DNA of 64,000 nucleotides from Chaetorhynchus papuensis (Eukaryota; Chordata; Aves; Passeriformes; Rhipiduridae). Where the stretch lies: positions 124,001 to 188,000 of the forward strand of contig VWYX01001224.1 in the NCBI GenBank assembly GCA_013396525.1. Reading direction: 5' to 3'. A model generated the notes under the pieces. That model ran no database searches, was not told where the DNA came from, and saw only the letters and a program-made list of their open reading frames with translations. Below, in pieces: positions 24,101 to 37,000 of the stretch. The stretch's first letter is position 1; each line of letters starts with the position of its first letter. The position numbers and the translations under genes were made by a program.

Positions 24101-27100
24101 GTACAGGAGTTCTGCAGCCTCTGAGGGTGCTTCTTTTATCCTCTGTCCCCAGGTCCAGGACTGTGACCCTGCACTGTCCCATGCGTGTTTGGCATCCCCA
24201 CCCTCTTCCATTATTCCCCACTCCAGCTGTCACACATAACCAGAGGATGCAGAGAAGCTGACAGGGACAATATGTAAAAGTGATGGAACTTTAGGAGGAT
24301 ACAGATTGTTTTCTGTGGTAGAAGATGGCTTTCCTGGTTTATGTGAGAAACTCAGAGGTCTCTCTCAGAAATATTAGTGCAAGGAATAAAATTTCTTGCA
24401 GCATAATATATACAGGAGGAATAACAGTTTTGACCTCGGGTGGTATTTCTCAATCCCTTTTATCACAACACTCATGGAATATTTTCTGGGTAAAGGACCT
24501 TTTTGGACATTGCAAATGTATTGCACAAGCAATAATATCACAATTGGAACAATAAATAAATTTTTTTCATACATTATCTTGCTTAATTTTAGGAATGTGT
24601 CTAGGTACTGCAGTTATTTCATGTGCAATCAGTTGTGAAACTTGTGTCTAAAGGCCTGCATTGTCTTTGCCAGTAACAACTGCTAATCCCTAGATACAGT
24701 ATAACAAATTAATATGCAGTCACTGCCACCCAGCTTGCCCTTTGATCCATAAGTAATTGTCAAGGCTGAAAGCTGCTGAGTGTGCTTGCCATCTTTCTTG
24801 AAAGTCACCCTAGCACAGTTGCCATAGGTGCTGGAAGTTATTTCCTGGAGGCAGGCGCTGGGTGGCAAAGCTGTGAGCAGCATTGTCCCAGTGCTTTCTT
24901 CCATAGGAGATTCGGATAAATGTAGAGGGGCATTGGTTACATGTGTCCCTCCCTCCCTCAGGGAACTGGTAGAAAAGCAACAAAGACCCAGCAGAGAGGC
25001 AGATGTTGAGAGAGGCCAGATTAGCAGGGCCTGTCAGGGCACAGTCCCAGCTTTAAATTCAATTGTGAAGGGAATTTCTTGCCACACACAGTGTGTAACT
25101 CTAAATCCCCCTGTTCCCTTCATATTAGCACTATTGCATTGCAAGTCTCCATCACTCAGCCTTCCTTGGAAGTGAGAAGGAAAAGCTTCCCTGGACAGGG
25201 AAGAAAGGCATGAATCAGACTTCTGGCCCCTGCACTTTATGCATGGCTAATTGTCACTTTGCCACTTTAATAAAACAGATGTTCTCTGTTAGCAGCCTAA
25301 TGCAATTAGTGTGATACTTCAAAGGGCTGCTGCCCCTGGCACAGTGCTGGAGATTGAGGAGTGTGTGATGGAGGGTTATTAACCTTCTGTGCTACTGCTT
25401 GGGTTTTTTTCCTACTTAAGCTATAGAAAATCAAATACAGAAATGTCTCCTAAGTCTTTATCCAAAGTATTTTTGGATGCTTATTTAGGTTGCTAAATCA
25501 ACCCCTCAAATCTAAAATGTTACAGAAAAGAGCTCTGCCTGAGAAAAAGCCTGTAAGGAATGATGGTGTAATTGAAGACCGAGCTGCCAGTCACAGTTTT
25601 GGCCAGAGGATGTGTTACCTCCTCTGAGTTATGAGCCATCCTGACTTTCCATATTGGCCATGTGGCTGCTTCTATTTCAGTCTTCCCTTGGTTTTTGACT
25701 CCTGTTGCTTGACTCTTTGCCACACCCTCATTAAAGACTTTGAAGAGTTGAAAATACCTGGCTGCAAAGGATTACAATGGGAAGTGTGAGGTGGAGAGAG
25801 GTAATGGAGTTGCTACAGCTCTATTTATATTAATCTGGGATAATGCATTGCTACAAGTTGAGTGTAGTAATTAGAATACATTATTGAGTTGTGCTGGTTC
25901 TGCCTTTCATGTTTTGCATTTAAATTCCTACCACGTAAATTTAGGAGTATTAATACTTGCCTGATTAGAAAGTCTGCTCCGTTACACATTTTAATTATAA
26001 AAAATCCTGTAGGGCTGTGTAATTTCTTGCCTTCATATGTAGAAATAGATATCTTTGCCTTGACAGACCTCAAAAGTATTTAATAATGATAAAGCACCCT
26101 GAGACACTTGCTGGAGTGGAAACTAAAGAAGGCAAATCATTCCTTATTTTTAGTATTGTATAAAATACATCAGAGTTCTAGGTCAGTGCTTGTATCTTGA
26201 AGTTTCTTAACCCTGGTTTCATAGAACAGACACTGTAAGCTCCTGGATATTGACATATTGTTCCTATGAATTGTTTGATGACAGTCAAAGACAGGGTGGG
26301 GGTCATATCAGTATTTCAATCTTTATCTTTTACTTTGTTCATTCACTGTTGTACATTATTGCAACCTTCTCAGCCTTTCCTTGTCTCCAAGTCATTTCCA
26401 GTTTGAAAAGCTGCTTCTCACTTTGCAGCCACTGGTACAAACACCTGCAACCCTTTAAAACTGTGTTTCTCCCCTTATGCTTATAATTGCCAAGCTCACA
26501 ATCTGCAGCCAACCTGGTGAAGAACATGCCAGGAGAGAAGCACTCATCTGCAGTGTTCCCTGCTGGGAACATTTACCATCCTAAGAAAAATCCTGAGTAA
26601 ATTAAGATCTATTTCAAATATTATTGGCATTTTTTGTGCTGAAAAGATGTAACTACACTGAGTCAATCCCAAGAGTTGACGCCTTCAGCTGAGAATGATT
26701 CTCTCTGCAATGTGTCTATTCTGAACACAAAGGCAGATTGACCAAGTCAGTTCAGACTTCCGGGACCTGAGAGGAACCCCATCCTCAGAGCCATCCTCTG
26801 TATTTGAGGCTATTTTGAGGTCAGTATCTTTATCCTGGAGGATACCCATTGTTCTGCTGCAGAGTTTGTATGTCCCTGATGGTCTGAACACACTTATGAT
26901 CTCCTGGTCAGCCATGCCAAGGTGAATTTCCTCCAAACGCTCTCTTACTCCTTCACTCCACCAGACTGACAGTGGCACTCCTGAGTCCTTGGCCAGTTTG
27001 TAGCTGAGGCAGGTTTGGTGCCAAGACTCCTGCACTTCTCAGTGCAGAGCTCAAGGAGATTGCATCTAACTCTCTGTCTTCTCACTTCCCTTGGACAAAC

Positions 27101-30100
27101 TGCTTCAGGTTGTGTGGCTTTACATCTGACTGCACTGCACTCTGTCAGTGATCTGGCTTCCTGAGTTTCACTCTTCTCTGAGTCATGAAATTTGCAAGCT
27201 TTGTAAACAGCATTTTTAGATTTTCTTAAATGGTTTAAAGTTATCAAAGATAATTTTTAGTAATGTAACTTTGATGCCGTTGCTTTATCAACCAAGTTTG
27301 TAGTATTTTCAAATTAAAAAAACCCACGTAACTTCTATCCGTTTTATCACACAGATTGTTTTCTCTATTCTGTGAAATGTTAAGACTGTGGAATGACTAA
27401 ATAATGCTTTGTTTGGATATCCTTGGGGTGAAAAACATGGGCAGCCAGCTACTGGTCTTTCTTTAGCTTTGCCTTGACCAATCCCTGACCTATGTTCAGT
27501 ACTAGTTTTCAGTATTTTCTCATCCATTCGCTCTTTGATTGCACCTCTCCTGGATTTCAAATTAGATGTATTTTTTGTGACACACTGTTATGACACACAC
27601 CTCTGGGTGCTTAATTTCTGTCAGACTTTGTGGGAGTCTCTCAGAGAGTTTGTTTATTTAGCTTGACTTAAAAGCGCTCTGCCATCACTATCCTGTCACT
27701 GTGCTTTTCCTTTTCTTGGCAGTCATTAGTCCTGCTGTGAGGAAACCACTGATAGAGATTGCGATGATAAACTGCTCCAGTTTATAATGTCAGCATTGCA
27801 TTTTACAGTTTTTTGCCACATTTTTGCTGGTGCTTCTCTCAGATGTTTCTGAAAAGATGATATTTGTGGACTTTGAACTTCTATTTTTACCCCACAGGCC
27901 TGTATGTCCTCCCTTACTCACTAGCAGCTCTAACATAGTGCTGTTGCCCTACAAAAAGGATCCTAATGTAAAAATATTGATTTCTGCCTCTTTTCGTGAA
28001 AACAGAAACCAGTTCTTTATACCAGGCTTGAAAATGCATCCTCTAACATCTTTTTTACAGTTTTTTCCCGTTGATTTTCTTAACCCTTTGAGGGATTTTG
28101 TTTGCATCCTCAAGACTGTTATGCAGAAATTATGGAGATGATCTCAAGTGCTTTGCATCTTCCAGCATTATGAAAAACTCATCCAGCTATTCCTTACATA
28201 GAGGTATCATGCAGTTTCCAGTAACCTTCCCAGAGAACATCAAGTTGCCCTTCTCTTAGGCAAACCCTCTGTGACAAAAGGTCTTGCAGCAATTAGGATC
28301 AGAGGTGCCAGTCCCATTTCTGTTGCTTTTCTCATTTTTATTTTGGATACTAACATCAATTATATTGTTTATTCTCACTCTTTTTGCTACCTGAATTGCA
28401 GACTCAACGCTCCCAGGTTTTAGACTCATTCCACCTTGTGAATTTTGCAAGTTTCTGAAGACAATTGTGGATGAGCATTTAAAAAGCATAGCAATGTATT
28501 GTGCAATTTCCACTTCTAAATATTATTTATTTGAAGCGTCACTCAAGGCAATTGGCTGCTTCTTTGTGCCCGGTGTATGAACCGTTCCTGTGCTTCAGAG
28601 ATCCTAATTCCTATCTGAAATTCCCTGTTGCCAAATGTGTTACAGTTTATTCTTTGTATTGAAATATCGATGTCCCAGAGCTGAAATGAAACCTTTGCTT
28701 GCTCAAGAGTTTCAGGACCATGCTTGTTTGATTGACGCATTACTGCACAGCTTCACTTTTGCAAGCATTGTACTAATCTTCCTGAGACTTTATTCACACT
28801 GTGCCTTTAAGTCCACTAAAAATCATAACTTTGGCTTCCTGATAACTCTCATTAAAACTTGCTAGTTTTGCCTCTGTGTCCACTTCTTTGGACTGCCCTT
28901 TTCTTGGGTTACCATCTTTTGGGAAAGCTGAGTTTTCTGCCAAAAATACAAACCCAACAAATATTGCTGATATTCTGTCCAGAAGAGGAAGCATCAGACA
29001 GGAAAAGGTCCATGTCAACACAAAATCCTGGTTTTGTTTCTAGTACAGCTCATCCAGTGACATCAGGCACTGGTGGAAGTAACTATTCATGCACCTGGTT
29101 TCAGACAGATGGGGAAGTTTAAAAACAATGGAAAAGGGAACGGTAACTCCTGGCAGGATAAATTGCTGGCTGGCTCATTTGGCTTCATCCTGCTTCTGCC
29201 ACTGGTGATTTGACTCCACTTAAACCTAACGGATGTTCTGAAAGAAGTGAATTTATTTAATGATATCAAAATACTAATACAATACCAATATGAGTCATCT
29301 GAAATTAAGCAACGGAATCTGAACTAAACAGAGAAGAGATGAACATGGTTGCATTTAGTCTATTCATAAAATTTATGTAATTTCTTCTGGCTTCAGTTGT
29401 CTGTACACAGAACTATCTTTCTTCCCTTTTTTTCAAAATTTTTCAAAATTTGAAACTGATATTTTGGTTTGAAGAAACAAATTGTTCTGATTTTATGTTT
29501 TGCTGATTTCAGCCTCTTAATGGGCAATGGTGCCTGATTCGCAGCGTTTTCAGCAAAGCCGTGGAGCCCACCTCAGCCTGATTCCCACCATGTTGCCCAT
29601 AGTATGAACAGAGAAGATGATAAAAGAAACTTGTCCGTGTTGCCTTCACTGTATAACACAGGCACGTGTGTACCCACAACAGCTGCAAAGCTTGGCCAGC
29701 TGAAGGAGATGGATTGCTATCACTGAGTCACTTTACTTTCCTCATGCTGCCAAGTTTGCAAAATATCACATTTATGTCGGCGTTGGAGGGTACAGCAGTT
29801 TCTTGTTCAGACTCGTACTCATTTTTAGTGAAGACACCTTCTCTTTGCAATACAAGATTGAATCCTCTGGTAACTGGCACACAGTCATTCCCCCTGTCTG
29901 TGCTTCAAACTCAGTGTGAATCCCTTCGTTATCAGAGGACAGATTTTTGATGTGTCCTGTAAACTCATTGAGAACTGGTAATAATAGCCAGGATTCTGAA
30001 ACTGACTAAAAAAAGTAGAAAATAAACCAAAGTACATGAAGCTTTCAATTAGGTTACATAAAAAAAAAAAAGTACATAAAGAATTGGAAATTCATATTTA

Positions 30101-31024
30101 ATTTATTTTTGAATATAAAAATTGTAATGTTCTGATTTTAAAAAATTATTTAATTGTAATGTGAGTTTTTAAGCACTGTGTCATTAGCGCTCGCTTGGTG
30201 AAATGCTTATTTTTTCCATTTACTGGAGAAAAAAAAGTCTGAAGACTCAGAGCCAAATTTCAGAAATTGCATGTAGCAATCTCATCTTCTAATTGCATCT
30301 TTAGTTTGTAACTACACTTGTTTTTGCCTGTATGAACTGTGTGTCTTGGCAGGCAAATTTGAATTTACAACCACATTTAAATAATGCTTGTGACTAAAAC
30401 ACCTGGAAAATCTGACCTATTGTAAGTACATACTATATAGCCTATCCAATCTAACCCACTGTAAATATAAACTCTATACTATTGTAACTATATTCTACGT
30501 AACTATGTAGTTACAATATGTAACACTAACCTATATGTAACACTCATAATCTGAAATCGGTGATTCTGAGATGAATCACTTGGTATGTTTTAAAAGTTCC
30601 CGAGGCAGATGAAACTGAGTTTCACTCATCTCATGTCCAGTGGTCAGCAAGGGCTCTCACCTGGTGTCACTCCAATCCAGATCTCCCAACAGACACCAGC
30701 AGTTCCCTGACACAAGCTTCAGGAAAAATACCTTGAGTACAAGTGATTCCAGGTTTCCATACTGAGGCTTGCTGTAAGCAGAGAGATGTGCTTTTGATCA
30801 GGAATTAGTTTGATGCATCTCAGTATGGCAAATAGATGGGGTACAGGAAAAGGGCAGGCATTGATGAAGAGGGAGGGACAGAGGGAGGGAAAGGAACTGA
30901 GGCTTTGTAGAACTCAGTCTGCAGACAAAACTGGTGGAACAAGAAGCAAGATTACTTTTTCCCAGCTCCAGTACCTCCTTTTTGATAGAGACAGCTATAA
31001 ATCAGCTGATAGATCAGCTCAGAA
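24101..31024. other. Intergenic region between genes B and C, right part
   Basis: About 6.9 kb without a recognisable gene. Several minus-strand frames of 80-116 codons (for example 26685-27035 and 26945-27247) overlap one another and show no family signature. A minus-strand frame at 24683-24904 has a faintly CUB-like composition that I do not trust. A perfect 10-bp inverted repeat lies at 30481-30517. Poly-A tracts occur near 30060. Just before gene C, a TATAAAT at 30996-31002 sits only 23 bp ahead of the ATG. Confidence 0.5.
30481..30517. repeat. Inverted repeat with 10-bp arms
   Basis: The left arm attgtaacta (30481-30490) is the exact reverse complement of tagttacaat (30508-30517), separated by 17 bp. 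It lies in an AT-rich stretch with repeated 'taacta/tatgtaac' words about 510 bp upstream of the gene C start. It could form a small hairpin. Function is unknown and it may be a chance product of local low complexity. Confidence 0.6.
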
Positions 31025-34000
31025 ATGCTAACGATAACTCAAGGTTTTATAGTCCTGATCATTTTTTTGCTGATTGTTGAGTTTTTCAGGCTGCAAAAAG
31101 CTTGCAAGCAATTCCCTCCTGGACCAACTCCTCTCCCATTGCTTGGAAACTTGGTGCACTTGAACTTTCAGTTTCATCGAGATCTTCTGATGGAGGTATT
31201 TCTTTTAAGATGCTCTTAATTGGTTGTATTTAGCCATCACTTTAAAAAGTGTGATTAACTGAAGGTTTTAAGTCTGTGGAAGTTACAGACAAGATGCAGA
31301 CATATAAAGATCTGTTTGATTCCTACATTTGAGTCACCTTCTTATGAGGAATAGGTCACCTTCATGAGAAACTTAATGCCCTTAAGAATCAAGTAAACTT
31401 GGGGACAGGGTTTATGACTTTTTATTAAAATTGGAGAATACCAATAATCTAAAAGATGCTTCTGCACTGCTAAGTGTGACACTGTATCCACTATAGTGAT
31501 AGCTGTACCTGCTATCCCAACGTGATGCTTTTTAAAATTCTCACTGGCATTGCCTAATTTGATCACAAAGTGGGCAATACAGTGCATGTATGCTTGTAGT
31601 ACAGGAAGGGCATTCAGTCCCCATCTTCCTACAGCTCCTGAAAACTGTTGGCCACTTGTTTTGAGTGACAGCTGCAGTAATTCCTCTAATGGTTTGCAGG
31701 TGACCTCTAGTTCAGGTGGATGCCTGAGAGCATACACAGGCCAATGAGTGTAGAGCAGACTTAGGCTGTGATGCTCTAGCAGGGACAGGAAAGCCAGAAT
31801 ATAAAGAAATATGAGAAGCAAGTGTCTGGTGTGATCAATTGAATGTAATTTTTGTGGCACTTTAGACACTGTCTGCCACCTCTTTTGTATCGTTGTGTGT
31901 GTGCTGGAGCAGTGTCCATACTTGTACAAGGCTTTTTTCACGCATGATTGGAGTTCCTCTGCCATACCCCCATCCCTGCTTGGATACCTCTGCTGTGTCC
32001 AACGGTAAGTGCTCTCCTCAGTACTGTGAGGAAACCCTGCACTCAAATGCAGCCCTCTGGCACTTCATGGCTGTTGACTAATTTCTGTGTCTATGTCCTC
32101 TCGTGGAGCACACAGATGGTGCAGATTTTATCAGCTTATTTTGTTTTGCAAAGGAAGGACTTGCTGGAGGCACAAAGCCCCAGAGTGGTGCAGAGTGTGG
32201 CTGTTCAATTAACAAGGTACAAATAAACGTTGGAGTTGGATGTGATGCAACATAAAAGTACAAAGTTTTCTTTCTTTTGCTGTGGAGTTACTGCAGAATG
32301 TGCTTTGAAAAGCCCTAGGGTAAATAAAATTGGCTGCTGGAAGCCTTGTTCCCAGCAAAACAACAGCTTCTTCCTGCTTTTAGCTACAATTATGTTCATG
32401 GGGATGATGTTTTCAGCACAAAACTGTCCACTGGGCTGGTGAATAACAGGTGCAGTGTCTGTTCGAGATGTATGTATGGGGATTCATCTGTTCTTTTTCT
32501 GGCACCTCTTCCACTTACAGCTGGCAAAAACTCATGGTAACATGTACACTCTGTGGTTCGGGTGGGTCCCAGTGGTTATACTGAATGGATTTGAAGCAGT
32601 GAAGGATGGCATGACGACACACCCTGAAGACGTTTCTGGGAGGCTGGTGTCTCCTTTCTTCAGAGCATTGGCCAAAGGAAAAGGTGAGATTTTCCTGCCA
32701 TTAACAGTGCACAGGAATGTTGACTTGAAAACTGCTCTGCCTGGTTAGACTCTGCCCTCCCATTCAGAACGATCTTCCATCAGATACTGTTCAAGTCCTC
32801 CATTGGCTCTTGAGAATATTTTACTGTTTGCCTTTTGTTCTGACCTTTCCCCAGCCTGGGATACACTGCAGGTTGTTTCTAAGTGACTTTTTTGCCGTAT
32901 TTAAGATGTATATATGTATGTGATCCAGCTCAGAACCCAGCAACCTTGCCCTCATCACAGACTAATCCATTTTGGTACACATGACTTTGCTGTACCTCAT
33001 GTGAATGCAACGCTTGTTTGGTTAACTGTGTATGCTATGGTTGCCAAACAGTTTCCACCATGAGCAAGAGACCTACAAAACCCTCCTTCAGTATTTGCAC
33101 TGCTGTACTTACAGACACTCCCAAACATTTTGTGAATACCCTTTGATTGTGAGTGCCTCCAACACAGGAAAACTCACTTCTTCTTAGAGTATTCCAGCAG
33201 TTTGCAGTCTTTTTTCCCTGCCCCTGCATTTGCTAGACCAAAGCAGACACAGATTGTTTAAAGCTGGGTGAAACCTCACCTTCACAGCAGCAGTTCAGGT
33301 GACCAGGAGTGCTATCTAATAATTAATGGAGCGTTGTCTCTTCCAGGGTAGAAACAGAGCCCAAATGTCCCTTATCTTTCATCACTTCAGTCTACAACCA
33401 TCACATTAATTGATCTATATCTCCACAAACATACCCTGCCCTGTACTCTACTCTGTGGAAATTCATCCAGTTATTCCTGTCTTGAGCATAAGCACTTGAG
33501 TATGGTGAAAGCAGATCTTCTAAAAAGGCATCTTAAGGTGTTTCGGGGTTTTTTAAGATATGATGAAACAGAGCAGTCAGAAAACCCTTAGATTGCTCTA
33601 TTCAATGATTAACTACATTCAGTATTAAGAATACGTGGTCTAGTTATAGTTTGGGTATGTTTGGCTATGATTTTTGGTTACCAATAATTTCACCTAAAGA
33701 TACTTGTATCAGAGTGTATTCCCTGATTTACTCCATGTATTTTATAATATATATTTAAATGAATTGTTCATGTCTATGGCAAATATTAACACGCCAAGGA
33801 ACACCCTCAGGTATTATACTGGCAAGTGGTCGCTCCTGGAAGCAGCAGAGGCGCTTTGGAATAATGACTCTACGCAATCTGGGAATGGGGAAAAAAGGCC
33901 TGGAGCACCGAGTGCAAGAGGAGGCCTCTCACCTGGTGGAGTTTTTTGAGAACCTAAAAGGTATCTTACCTGCTATGAAATCGGGCACTTTTCAGTCTGG

Positions 34001-37000
34001 ATATGGATCCACATCTTCAGTATGCAAACTTACCTACCTCTTCTAGGGTCAGGGTAGATCCATGGTGGTGTATCCAAACTTACCAAAGCACAAGAGCAGA
34101 TAGAGCATAGAAGCACAAGTATTTCTTTCTCATATAGCTCTTCATACATCTAGTGAAGCTGGGAACTTCTGAAATTCCCCCTCCATGGGCTGATAATTTG
34201 TCTGTGATATATTGTACAATGACATGATGCTGCTGAACTGCACAGCCAAACCATTCTCAGGCTGCCTGCCATGGGTAACTGAAGAGTATTGCAGAGCTTA
34301 GTAATTCCCTTAAATTTCAATGACACTGGGTGCCCTGGATATTTCAATGTCTGTCTGGCTAAGTAACTATTGGCAAGAGAAACAAAGAAAGTAGGAAGTG
34401 GGAGGGAACTTCAGTGGATTATCAGGTTAATCCAAGAGTCCAAGACAGGATCATTTCTATCCAAATCACTTTTTATGGGTATCTGTCTCATAACTTTAGA
34501 AAAAATCATCAGACAGAGATATCATCTACTGCTCACAGCTGAGACTGTAATAGTTCCATTCTATTTACTTTGCAGTTCCTGTCCATCTATTCTTCTTAAA
34601 CCATCCCGCATTCCTTCAGGGTTTCCTTGTAATTAGTTTTTTACATTTTTGAACATGTCTGTCACTGACTTCCCTTAGTTCATCTCCAGTGGCACTACTT
34701 CCTTCTCACAATCTCACTTGTCTTCCTCCTCACAGCTGAGGACAGCAGATTTGATGTGATACCCTAGAACAGATCTTAGCTGTACAACATTATTGCACAG
34801 GCAGGGCTGTGAGATTGTTTTAGAGCTCTGGGAAACAGTTTAGCAGTGTCCTTTGTTCTAAGACTACGTTTAAATTTCATTAATTCATATTAGTGCCACA
34901 TCTCTGTTCTCACTCACGCCCCAGCTGGATAAAGAGAACATTTTATGTAATCTCTTATATCATCTAGTCTTATCTGTACAAGGATCACATGAAAAAAATG
35001 CTGAGAGTGAATTCCAGTTACTGTGTTTGCAGGAAGACCTGTGGATCCTTCTTTCCCTCTTTTCCATTCTATTTCAAATGTAATTTGTGCTGTGGTTTTT
35101 GGATATCACTTCTCTGATGAGGACAAAACCTTCCATGAACTGATCCGTGCTACAGAGAAAATATTCAGGTTTGCAGGCAGCTTTGTTCATCAGGTGAGTA
35201 AATCATATGCTGGATTTTTTCTGAAAAAGGTAGAAAGTGAAAGAGCAGATACAAAAATGGGTCTTCAATAAATTCAGAGCAACAGGCAAATGCAGGCTGG
35301 GAGCTAAGAAGTGTCCTTGGGGAGGGACCTTATTACTGCATCCTTGGTTTTGAGGATTTTTAAGAACTCTCTTGGGTTTTTTGCAAGCTTAGGGGCTTTA
35401 AATCCTTTGCTATTTCTGAGACTATTAACAGAAACCCCTAAATTTAATTTGAGACTGGAGTTGGTAATACATTTGAATTCTGCAGTGCTGCTCCTCCCAT
35501 TTCTATTTACTTCTGTCCTCCAAATTTGAGCATCATTGAATTCATTCTTCTGCTTTTTATCACTCTGCAAATCATATGCTGGAAATTTTCTTTTTTTCCT
35601 TACCTCACAAATGATAAAATATTCACTATGAATCTTTCCCTTGCTTCATTACAGCTCACCATTCACACATTGCAAAAACAATACATACATTTTCTTTCAG
35701 TCTCACAATTCAAGTTCTGTCAGAGATTTTTTAGTAGCTCCTTCCCACAAAACACCATAAAGACCAACTTTTCACTTGAAGCATCTTGAAGTACTCTTGA
35801 AGTATTCCTCATGAATTAGACTTTGTGGTTTAGACCCTTAAAGAGGGACAAGCTGTGTGTAATGGGGAATGCGGATGGCATAGCAAATTTAACTGGCACT
35901 TGAGTTTACAGGAAAAGGCAAACTAAAATGCTGATGCGGCAGTAAAGCTGTTCAACAAATCTGTCATATGAGACTAACATTATACTACTATTCCATAGTT
36001 AAAAATACAAAAGTAGATTAAATTTGTGGATGATAAAAACCAGGAGACCTTAACATACAGAGGAGGTTCAGGGTATCCTACTGCAAGAGCTTGTAAGCAC
36101 TGTGGGTTGGAGTTATGAGAATGGAACAAATTGTAATAGTACAAAATGAAATTATGAAACATTCTAGGAATTAATTAAATTAATTAATAGGATTAATGGT
36201 TCTAAGCTCACTTACATTGAGTTTAGAACACTTCAGTGCAAAGGTTAAGAGGAAAGGGATTGGTGTAAACTAACAGGTAACTGGATGAAAAAGACAAACA
36301 GAATCTTAGGGTATTTCCAGCACTATTTTCCTTTTAGATCCAATGAAGTGTTACAGTAGGTTCTGAAGTGAAACAATCTGTAAGACATATTCTAGGGTCT
36401 TGGACATCTTTTGTTGTGATTCTGAAGGGAAACAAAGGTGGAGAAGTGGTAATGGAGTGACCTACAAACTTAGAGAGATTTTGCTTGTTAGGTCTGAAAG
36501 AACAAGGAGAGGAGATAGAACTGCTCTTTGCTGGGCAGGGTGGAATGGCAGATACTACACAGACAGAACTATCCAAGACAGAGAACAGTATTTTGAGCTG
36601 ACAAATGTGTGTGTAAATACACTCAGCAGTCTGAGGATGTAATATTTTTAACCATCGGAACAATTATTGCTCCTTAGCAATCATGAGTACTCTGACTAGG
36701 AAAATTAAATTAGCCCTTATCCTAGAGTGATACCCAGACCATAATTCCTTTTGTGAGCTCCAAAAATTCCTGCAGTTACTAGAGGCTGCAGACCTGTTAA
36801 TCTTAGTAGCCTTACAGTATCCAGAAAGGATGTCCTTACATTTTGAGTGTGTGGGAGCTGGGGTCTCCAGCTGTGCAGGAGTGAGGTCAAAGAGTGATCT
36901 TCATTAGTCCAGTAAACTTAGAGGCATGAGCAGAGTGTTGTCAGAGCTGCCTCGATACTGGAATTGTATCAAATTACTGTTAAAGCTTTCCCACATGATG

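Noticed and set aside
24683..24904. Minus-strand frame with faint CUB-domain-like wording
   Set aside because: Only one short stretch looks similar, the expected cysteine pattern is absent and there are no neighbouring exons.
30996..31002. TATAAAT considered as the TATA box of gene C
   Set aside because: It lies only 23 bp before the ATG, which would put the transcription start at or after the start codon. The real promoter is probably elsewhere.
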